From assembly GCF_004116265.1 (NCBI RefSeq), contig NZ_QOUX01000001.1:372001-436000 (forward strand): 64,000 nt of DNA. Reading direction: 5' to 3'. The position numbers and the translations under genes are program-made. Source of the stretch: Anaerobacillus alkaliphilus (GTDB lineage: Bacteria; Bacillota; Bacilli; Bacillales; Anaerobacillaceae). Each line of letters begins with the position of its first letter. Within the stretch, counting starts at the first letter, position 1. The notes under the pieces are model-generated. The model was given only the letters and a program-made list of their open reading frames with translations. It was not told the DNA's origin and searched no databases. Below are positions 58,224-64,000 of the stretch, in pieces.

Positions 58224-59021
58224 ATGTCTGATAAAAAGCAAAGTAATAAAGGCACTGAGCAACCAGCACCGCCATATTTCAACTATAAACCTATGAAAAC
58301 TAAAAATGCTCTTTCACCTAAAGTAGGAAATCGTCCAGTTAAACCTGATACAATCTCAGGAAAAGCCACAGTTAAGGTTCCCGTAGTATTAGCAGAAACA
58401 GTTGTCCAACTAGATTTAAATCCAAAGATTGAGTTTCCAGAACCAGTTCTAGAAATTAAAAATATTAAAAAGAATTTAAAGATTACGCAATGCCGTCTAT
58501 TATTACCAACTAACAAACTATTTATCGCAGGTTTTGTCCGTAAAAATATTCAATACGCAACTCCGAAATACGGAACAAAAGACTCAGTCGTTTCAGATAT
58601 TCGTTCATTAACAATCGACGTTCCATTTAATGCAGTAACAGAGATCGATTATATTCGAAAGCCTAAATTCGAATTTGGTCCAGAGAGCCGTGAGTTTACG
58701 TTCTTTACGAAGTCGGAGTTACCAGATGGTTTCTCTTCTAAAGAGCACTTACTATCTGCTGATTTATCACAATTTGATCAATACAGTGGTGAAGAATTCA
58801 ATGAACTACCATGGTGTGAATTACTTTCTAGCCGCTTTATTCAGTACGACGAGGCTCTAGATCGTAAAATGGGTCGAGTGTACGACCAACATGGTAAGTG
58901 TATTGATGCACCGTTTGAAGAAGGGACATTTACGAAAATAGAAGAAAAAATGGTTGTAGAAGTGAAACTAAAAGTTTTACAAAAACAACAGGTAAACGTT
59001 GATTCAAAGAAAAAATGGTAA
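58224..59021 (+). CDS. Spore coat/exosporium-type protein, CsxC-like, paralogue 1
   Basis: 265 aa. Polar N-terminus (1-40) followed by a beta-rich domain: VKVPVVLAETVVQLDLNPKI, KNLKITQCRLLLPTNKLFIA, FVRKNIQYATPKYGTK and IEEKMVVEVKLKVLQKQQ. The layout (VPVVLAET-type start, repeated strands, K-rich end) resembles CsxC/SPOCS-type proteins that build outer spore layers in Clostridia and Bacilli; I assign this at moderate confidence. RBS AAGGAGGTGA and a sigma-K-like promoter support late mother-cell expression. Its tandem paralogue follows after a terminator. Confidence 0.7.
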   Translation: MSDKKQSNKGTEQPAPPYFNYKPMKTKNALSPKVGNRPVKPDTISGKATVKVPVVLAETVVQLDLNPKIEFPEPVLEIKNIKKNLKITQCRLLLPTNKLFIAGFVRKNIQYATPKYGTKDSVVSDIRSLTIDVPFNAVTEIDYIRKPKFEFGPESREFTFFTKSELPDGFSSKEHLLSADLSQFDQYSGEEFNELPWCELLSSRFIQYDEALDRKMGRVYDQHGKCIDAPFEEGTFTKIEEKMVVEVKLKVLQKQQVNVDSKKKW

Positions 59022-59026
59022 CAATT

Positions 59027-59062
59027 AAGGCTATTACCTTCCATAAGGTGATAGCCTTTTTA
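59027..59062 (+). terminator. Terminator after spore-layer gene 1
   Basis: Stem aaggctattacctt / aaggtgatagcctt (59027-59040, 59045-59058) followed by ttt. Confidence 0.85.
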
Positions 59063-59096
59063 ATTAATAGTCTTAAAAACTATTACTATCATCTAT

Positions 59097-59124
59097 ACGC
59101 TATTGCAGGTAGTAACATAAACTA
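59097..59124 (+). promoter_or_regulatory. Sigma-K-like promoter of spore-layer gene 2
   Basis: AC, 17-bp spacer, CATAAACTA. Surrounding bases (atctatacg ... ataacaaatac) are shared with the promoter of gene 1, as expected after duplication of the whole transcription unit. Confidence 0.5.
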
Positions 59125-59153
59125 TAACAAATACCAAGGAGGTGCATTTTTTT

Positions 59154-59915
59154 ATGTCTGATAGTAATTATGAAAGTTACAAACCTATGAAAGGGAAAAA
59201 CGCTTTATCGCCGAAGGTTGGAAATCGAGGAGTGAAGCCTGAGGCAATCTCAAGAGCAACAGTAAAGGTTCCGGTCGTTCTAGCTGAGACAGTAGTACAA
59301 CTAGATTTAAATCCAAAAATTGATTTTCCAGAACCAGTACTAGAGATTAAGAACATTAAGAAAAATTTAAAAATCACTCAATGTCGTCTTTTACTTCCAA
59401 CTAACAAACTATTTATTGCAGGTTTTGTTCGAAAGAATATTCAATATGCTACACCAACACATGGATCCAAGGATGCAGTTGTTTCAAATATCCGTTCCTT
59501 AACAATCGATGTTCCATTTAAGGCCGTAACAGAAATAGATTATATTCGAAAGCCTAAGTTTGAATTTGGTCCAGAAAGCCGTGAATTTACGTTCTTTACG
59601 AAGTCAGATTTACCGGATGGCTTTTCTTCGAAAGAACACTTGTTATCTGCTGACTTATCACAATATGATCAGTATAGTGGGGAAGAGTACAATCAATTGC
59701 CATACTGTGAAATCCTTTCAAGTCGCTTCATTCAATATGATGAGTCATTAGATCGTAAAATGGGTCGAGTATATGATGAAAATCACGAGTGTATTGACGC
59801 ACCTTTTGAAGAGGGAACATTTACGAAAATAGAAGAAAAAATGGTTGTAGAAGTTAAAATTAAGGTTTTACAAGAGCAACAAGTAAATATCGGATCCAGA
59901 GACCGTAAGTGCTAA
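59154..59915 (+). CDS. Spore coat/exosporium-type protein, CsxC-like, paralogue 2
   Basis: 253 aa from ATG 59154 (AAGGAGGTG upstream). Nearly identical to paralogue 1 from residue 20 to the end; the difference lies mainly in the shorter N-terminus (SDSNYESYKPMKGKNALSPK) without the Gln/Pro-rich start. Codon usage differs at many silent positions, so the duplication is not very recent and the protein sequence is under strong constraint. Same inferred role in a spore outer layer. Monocistronic. Confidence 0.7.
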   Translation: MSDSNYESYKPMKGKNALSPKVGNRGVKPEAISRATVKVPVVLAETVVQLDLNPKIDFPEPVLEIKNIKKNLKITQCRLLLPTNKLFIAGFVRKNIQYATPTHGSKDAVVSNIRSLTIDVPFKAVTEIDYIRKPKFEFGPESREFTFFTKSDLPDGFSSKEHLLSADLSQYDQYSGEEYNQLPYCEILSSRFIQYDESLDRKMGRVYDENHECIDAPFEEGTFTKIEEKMVVEVKIKVLQEQQVNIGSRDRKC

Positions 59916-59925
59916 AGTGGTAGAC

Positions 59926-59970
59926 AGGGCTTTCACCTATGTTAGGTGAGAGCCTTACTTTTTTTTACAT
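59926..59970 (+). terminator. Terminator after spore-layer gene 2
   Basis: Stem gggctttcaccta / taggtgagagcct followed, after a short gap, by a run of seven T. Confidence 0.8.
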
Positions 59971-60004
59971 AATCTCGTAGTTGCTAAATTCATGCAAGTA
60001 TAAT

Positions 60005-60028
60005 ATTATCATTATTGAGAATGATAAT
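60005..60028. promoter_or_regulatory. Fur-like palindrome upstream of the hydrolase gene
   Basis: ATTATCATT-attgag-AATGATAAT, a perfect 9-bp inverted repeat, overlaps TGAGAATGATAAT, which is close to the Fur 7-1-7 consensus. It lies 31 bp before the start codon. PerR or another dimeric regulator is possible. Confidence 0.45.
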
Positions 60029-60058
60029 AATTAACTAATTGCCAACCGGAGGTAATTT

Positions 60059-61075
60059 ATGATGAAGAGAAAAGATGAAAATATTAAACTTAGCGGGAAA
60101 GTTACGATAGGAGCAACAATTTCATTTCCAGAAACAACCGAAGATCAAGCTCCTGCCGTGTTATTTATTGCGGGAACAGGCCCTGGTGACCGAGATGGAA
60201 ATGTTGGTAAATTTAAATTAAACATCTATAAAATGATAGCCGAAGAATTAACGAAAGCTGGTGTCATTACTATTCGCTATGATAAACGAGGGGTTGGCGA
60301 GACTGAAGGGGATTTGAATAAATCGGGGATGTGGGACTTGGTTGATGATGCCCAAACTGCACTGGAGTACTTACGCAGTCACCCAAATGTAGATAAAGAA
60401 CATATTTATGTATTAGGTCACAGTGAGGGAACCATGTTAGCAACGGCCTTGAATGAGAGAACTCAAGTTGCAGGCTTAATCCTACTATGCGGAGCAGCTG
60501 ATACGCTTGAGAACGCAACGAAATACCAGAGAGAATTGATGTACGAGGAATTTAACCTGGAAAAAGGGTTTAAAGGATGGTTACTAAAAAAGCTAAATGT
60601 AGTTGAGAAATCTGAGAAGAATGCTCAAAAGATCTTTAATCGAATGGTAGAAACCGATAAAGACATGATCCGTATTCAGTTGATTGCGAAAATGCCGGCT
60701 AAATGGTTTCGTGAGCACCATAACTTCGATTTGTTTGGTGTGTTAAAAAACACTACTTGTCCTGTACTAGCGATTAATGGTACGAAAGACGTTCAAACTA
60801 GATTAGAAAATGTTTATGAGGTGCCTAAGCTTGTGAAAGGGCCGTCTGAAGTCCATGCGATTGAAGGTATGAATCATATCTTGCGAGAGCAAAAGGAAAC
60901 GGTCTCTATCCAAAAAATAAAAGGTTTTTACAAATCACAAAGCAATGAACCCCTTCACCCTGAACTTATGCTAACCATTACGAATTGGTTAAAAAAAGTG
61001 TACAATAAGGAGAGTGCTAATTGGAGGTTGATAAATGACCATGTCAAAAGCGGATGTAATATTACATCCAGTTAG
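60059..61075 (+). CDS. Alpha/beta hydrolase (serine hydrolase)
   Basis: 338 aa after GGAGG. Alpha/beta fold: ITIRYDKRGVGETEG, nucleophile elbow VLGHSEGTMLA (Ser), VLAINGTKDVQT (acid) and the catalytic His in IEGMNHILRE. Cytosolic, no signal. The last ~15 residues overlap the start of the downstream regulator by 41 nt, so both are cotranscribed. A Fur-like site upstream suggests iron control, for example a siderophore esterase, but nothing else supports that. Confidence 0.88.
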   Translation: MMKRKDENIKLSGKVTIGATISFPETTEDQAPAVLFIAGTGPGDRDGNVGKFKLNIYKMIAEELTKAGVITIRYDKRGVGETEGDLNKSGMWDLVDDAQTALEYLRSHPNVDKEHIYVLGHSEGTMLATALNERTQVAGLILLCGAADTLENATKYQRELMYEEFNLEKGFKGWLLKKLNVVEKSEKNAQKIFNRMVETDKDMIRIQLIAKMPAKWFREHHNFDLFGVLKNTTCPVLAINGTKDVQTRLENVYEVPKLVKGPSEVHAIEGMNHILREQKETVSIQKIKGFYKSQSNEPLHPELMLTITNWLKKVYNKESANWRLINDHVKSGCNITSS

Positions 61076-61565
61076 AATGAAGATTATCCAGTCATTAATT
61101 AAAAGACCCTTAATCGTCCAAGAGCTAATGGAATGGCTTCCAGAAGTTCCGCAGGCGACCTTATATCGGCAGTTAAAAATCCTAACAGAAAGTAAAGTAA
61201 TTTACGTCAAAGAGGAACGAAAAGTAAGAGGGACTGTAGAGAGAACCTACGCATTGAACAATGAGGTAGCACATGTTTCGGCCGAAGAGGCAAACAAGCT
61301 TACTAAGGATGACCATATGAAATACTTTATCACTTATTTTGCAAACCTTTTGCAAGGAGTGGAAGAGTATTTAGAAGGTGACGATATCGATATGGCTCAG
61401 GATGGGTTTGGTTATCGGAAAGTTGATTTGTTTCTAAATGCAGAAGAATTTCAAGAGTTTCGAGAAGATCTCGTGAATGTATTTAAAAAACATGTAGGAA
61501 ACGAACCGAATGGGGAACGCCGCAAGAGATCGTTAGCGACAATTTTTATACCAGAAAAGAAGTAA
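61035..61565 (+). CDS. ArsR/HTH_20-type transcriptional regulator
   Basis: 176 aa from ATG 61035, with TTGGAGGTTG upstream inside the hydrolase gene. Winged helix at 5-85: SKADVILHPVRMKIIQSLIK, ELMEWLPEVPQATLYRQLKI, and the wing TESKVIYVKEERKVRGTVER. The C-terminal domain (about 100-176) includes EYLEGDDIDMAQDGFGYRKV. No metal-binding Cys cluster is visible. Likely controls its own operon with the hydrolase; effector unknown. Confidence 0.88.
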   Translation: MTMSKADVILHPVRMKIIQSLIKRPLIVQELMEWLPEVPQATLYRQLKILTESKVIYVKEERKVRGTVERTYALNNEVAHVSAEEANKLTKDDHMKYFITYFANLLQGVEEYLEGDDIDMAQDGFGYRKVDLFLNAEEFQEFREDLVNVFKKHVGNEPNGERRKRSLATIFIPEKK

Positions 61566-61600
61566 AAAACCTGTGCTCGCGTTGAGCGCAGGTTTTTTAC
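61564..61600. terminator. Bidirectional terminator
   Basis: Stem aaaaaacctg..ctc / gag..caggtttttt between the convergent regulator and M20 peptidase genes. Confidence 0.85.
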
Positions 61601-61601
61601 A

Positions 61602-62768
61602 TTAGCGTCTATTTGCTTCAAACTCTTGTTTAATTTGGGCTAAAAGACCAGGTTTTGTGATGACATCATAGGCAGTGTACGCCATTGATTTTGCGCCAAG
61701 CATTAGACCCTCAAAGCCTTGATCACTCATGGCAGCTTCTCTAAATTCCTTTGTATGACAAGCGTAAGGCTCGTTACAAATTTGCACATATGGATGGATG
61801 GAAGGAACAACATGACTGACATTCCCCATATCAAGCGAACCACCACTTCCTTTTTCGTGGATTTCTTCAAGAGAAATTCCAAGTTCAAGTAAGTTTTCAG
61901 TAAAGTTATTGGAAAGAGCTTCATTGGTGTTTAAATCGTCGTACGATAGTTCATAGAAGGACGTTTCTAATTTAGCCCCTGTTGCTAGTGCTGCTGCTTT
62001 CGCACAGTTTTTTACTTTTTCAAGTAGTTCATCAAGGTAGTTACGGTGCTGCGCCCGTACATAGAATTGAGCTACTGCATAATCTGGCACCACATTTGCT
62101 GCTTTCCCGCCCTCTGTAATAATCCCATGAATTCGAGCGTCAGGAGTAATATGCTGTCTCAGAGCATTAATACCGTTAAACGTTTGGATCACTGCATCTA
62201 AGGCATTAATTCCTTCGTGAGGCGATGATGCTGCATGGGCAGGCTTCCCGAAAAATTCAAATTGAATCGCATCCATAGCAAGGGATGAGCCACTTTTTTC
62301 ATGGCGGTAAAGAGGGTGAACCATCATGGCAACGTCTAAATGATTAAATACCCCTTCCTCAGCCATCGTTACTTTTCCGCCGCGCGTTTCTTCAGCAGGA
62401 GTACCGTAGACATAAACTTTTCCACCACAATGTTTGATAACCTTACTTAAGCCTATACCAGCAGCGATTGCCATTGTACCAATTATGTTGTGCCCACAAG
62501 CATGTCCAATTTCAGGGAGAGCATCATACTCTGCCATAAAGCCGATCGATGGACCAGGCAAACCACTATCATATAGGGCATCAAATGCTGTAGGTAGGTT
62601 TGATGTGCCCATATTAACTTGAAAACCGTGGTTTACAAGCTCCTCAGAAAGGATTTTTGCTGCCTTAAATTCCTCGTGTCCTAACTCTGGATTTTCACCA
62701 ATAAACTGACTAATTTTATAAAATGTTTCGCGTAATTGTTCAATTTCAAGATTAATTTGCTCTTTCAT
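61602..62768 (-). CDS. M20-family metallopeptidase/amidohydrolase
   Basis: 388 aa. M20D-type dinuclear zinc signatures: FMAEYDALPEIGHACGHNII with the HACGH ligands, GTPAEETRGGK (Glu pair), and the late HEKGSGGSLDMGNVSHVVPS. The dimerisation domain PAHAASSPHEGINALDAVI is present. Family members hydrolyse N-acyl or aminobenzoyl-glutamate amides or dipeptides; resemblance is strongest to the AbgB/ACY1L2 type. Cytosolic, monocistronic. Confidence 0.92.
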   Translation of the reverse strand: MKEQINLEIEQLRETFYKISQFIGENPELGHEEFKAAKILSEELVNHGFQVNMGTSNLPTAFDALYDSGLPGPSIGFMAEYDALPEIGHACGHNIIGTMAIAAGIGLSKVIKHCGGKVYVYGTPAEETRGGKVTMAEEGVFNHLDVAMMVHPLYRHEKSGSSLAMDAIQFEFFGKPAHAASSPHEGINALDAVIQTFNGINALRQHITPDARIHGIITEGGKAANVVPDYAVAQFYVRAQHRNYLDELLEKVKNCAKAAALATGAKLETSFYELSYDDLNTNEALSNNFTENLLELGISLEEIHEKGSGGSLDMGNVSHVVPSIHPYVQICNEPYACHTKEFREAAMSDQGFEGLMLGAKSMAYTAYDVITKPGLLAQIKQEFEANRR

Positions 62769-62894
62769 TTATGTACCCTCCATTAAATTTGTTATTGCTC
62801 ATTTTACAATAATTTTTAGATAAGCGAAATAATTTTTTTCAGGATCGGGCTCTGTTATAATATGGGTGCAATCTAGTATAGAGGAGAGTGTTCG

Positions 62895-63734
62895 GTGTTG
62901 AATAATTTACAAAGTACAACGAAATTACATAACGGTGTTGAAATGCCATGGTTTGGCCTTGGTGTATTTAAAGCAAAAGAAGGGGAAGAGGTTGTTAGCT
63001 CTGTTAAGGCAGCCATCGAATTAGGGTACCGCAGTATTGATACAGCTGCTATTTATGGAAATGAAGAAGGAGTAGGTCGAGCGGTTAGAGAATCAGGTGT
63101 AGCTCGGGAAGAGTTGTTTATTACGACAAAAGTTTGGAATTCAGAGCAAGGATATGAGTCTACATTAGCTGCATTTGATGAGAGTATGAAAAAATTAGGG
63201 TTGAATTATTTAGATCTTTATTTAGTTCACTGGCCATTGCCTGCAGTAGGGAAATACAAAGATACTTGGAGAGCGCTTGAGAAGCTTTATAAAGACGGTA
63301 GAGTGCGTGCGATTGGAGTAAGTAACTTTCACGTTCCTCATCTGAAAGATTTAATGGCCGATTGTGAAATTAAGCCGATGGTTAATCAGGTCGAGTATCA
63401 CCCGCGACTTACGCAAAAAGAGTTGCATGAGTTCTGTAAAGAAAATCAAATTCAACTTGAGGCATGGTCGCCATTAATGCAGGGGCAGTTACTTGATGAG
63501 CCAGTGTTGGCCGAGCTTGGTCAAAAATATGGGAAGTCAGTTGCGCAGGTGATCTTGCGTTGGGACCTTCAAAATGAAGTTGTAACAATTCCTAAGTCAG
63601 TAAATCCTGTTCGTTTAAAAGAAAACGCAGATATTTTTGATTTTGAGTTAACCGCAGAGGAAATGTCGTTAATCGATGGATTGAACGAGGATCGCCGTGT
63701 TGGTCCAAATCCAGATGAGTTTAATCGTGAGTAG
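62895..63734 (+). CDS. Aldo/keto reductase (YvgN-like)
   Basis: 279 aa, GTG start behind GAGGAGAG. AKR catalytic tetrad: Asp and Tyr in [15 protein letters not shown], Lys in [11 protein letters not shown], His in [14 protein letters not shown]-binding [20 protein letters not shown]. Resembles Bacillus YvgN/YtbE methylglyoxal-type reductases. Reduces aldehydes and ketones in the cytosol. A terminator follows. Confidence 0.94.
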   Translation: MLNNLQSTTKLHNGVEMPWFGLGVFKAKEGEEVVSSVKAAIELGYRSIDTAAIYGNEEGVGRAVRESGVAREELFITTKVWNSEQGYESTLAAFDESMKKLGLNYLDLYLVHWPLPAVGKYKDTWRALEKLYKDGRVRAIGVSNFHVPHLKDLMADCEIKPMVNQVEYHPRLTQKELHEFCKENQIQLEAWSPLMQGQLLDEPVLAELGQKYGKSVAQVILRWDLQNEVVTIPKSVNPVRLKENADIFDFELTAEEMSLIDGLNEDRRVGPNPDEFNRE

Positions 63735-63808
63735 TTTTGAAAAAGGCCTTACAGTTAGTGTAACGGGTTCCTTTAACTATCGCAAACATTAAAAATGTAA
63801 AGCAAAAT

Positions 63809-63846
63809 GACCTTCAAATTGTATGGAAATTTGAAGGTCTATTTTT
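63809..63846 (+). terminator. Terminator after aldo/keto reductase gene
   Basis: Stem gaccttcaaatt / aatttgaaggtc (63809-63820, 63828-63839), then tattttt. Confidence 0.85.
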
Positions 63847-64000
63847 GTTGATATAAAGGGTTTTGATCATTATATATGAGGGATTCGTCATGCAATTTAG
63901 AAGTTAAAATGCGGGGATACAATAGCCAGTGTACCGCATTCCATATATGATTATTAATAAGGGGAGTTTTTTCTCCTATATTATCCAAATCTTTAGATTT

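Noticed and set aside
63847-64000. Start of another gene at the right edge
   Set aside because: No frame with RBS longer than a few codons; only a weak hairpin (aatgcgg / ccgcatt, about 63907-63943) and AT-rich DNA are seen.

Overview
The window is AT-rich chromosomal DNA from a spore-forming member of the Bacillaceae. Support comes from close resemblance to Bacillus proteins (GltC, YwbE, GdhA, CarD, BmrCD-type exporter), strong AGGAGG ribosome-binding sites with many GTG/TTG starts, and two mother-cell-type genes with sigma-K-like promoters. A facultatively anaerobic, possibly alkaliphilic genus such as Anaerobacillus or a relative would fit, but the genus is inference. No rRNA, tRNA, CRISPR array, prophage or intact transposase was seen.

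Region 1 (1-9985) is the standout: a bacterial microcompartment (BMC) operon whose signature enzymes are 5-methylthioribose kinase (mtnK, cut by the window edge), methylthioribose-1-phosphate isomerase (mtnA) and a class II sugar-phosphate aldolase. They are followed by a CoA-acylating aldehyde dehydrogenase, five BMC-domain shell proteins, PduL phosphotransacylase and a BMC-P vertex protein. This reads as a compartmentalised route for 5-deoxyribose/5-methylthioribose, the dead-end products of radical-SAM and polyamine metabolism: sugar to sugar-1-P to ketose-1-P to DHAP plus (methylthio)acetaldehyde, then acyl-CoA and acyl-phosphate. Aldolase, dehydrogenase and PduL all carry encapsulation-peptide-like helices. 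A CoA-disulfide reductase/NADH oxidase-like flavoprotein and a two-subunit CoA-transferase follow.

Region 2 (10-29.6 kb) is mostly housekeeping: a heterodimeric ABC exporter; an ElaA/P1-peptidase/CbiA/siroheme-dehydrogenase operon (the last gene apparently starting at CTG); a glycosyltransferase; a LysM-CAP secreted protein; a TetR/VOC pair with two palindromic operators; gdhA divergent from a GltC-type regulator; carD; a PQQ-repeat lipoprotein; and a LysM-SleB-type cell-wall hydrolase.

Region 3 (29.7-33.3 kb) is a nitrogen cluster: amtB behind a candidate GlnR/TnrA box, a GlnD-like DUF294 nucleotidyltransferase, a DEDDh exonuclease and a GlnR-like MerR regulator.

Region 4 (33.4-43.3 kb) holds small membrane proteins, acetyltransferases, a DJ-1/PfpI protein, a kinase/HAD pair, an acyl-CoA dehydrogenase, a zinc alcohol dehydrogenase, two nearly identical 276-bp intergenic repeats, and an 87-codon HesB/IscA-like gene interrupted by one in-frame TGA at the position where HesB-like selenoproteins carry selenocysteine.

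Region 5 (43.3-52.9 kb) is a sigma-54-controlled isoaspartyl-peptide operon: a 19-bp inverted repeat (likely enhancer site), a -24/-12 promoter, a five-gene Dpp/Opp-type importer (one permease carrying a large Ig-like insertion), a sigma-54 activator with a winged-helix instead of a Fis tail, and isoaspartyl dipeptidase.

Region 6 (53-64 kb) has a HemD-like gene, ywbE, a lipoprotein, an amine oxidase, a 52-bp tandem repeat array, a nitroreductase, two paralogous spore-layer-type proteins, an alpha/beta hydrolase with an ArsR-type regulator under a Fur-like palindrome, an M20 peptidase and an aldo/keto reductase.
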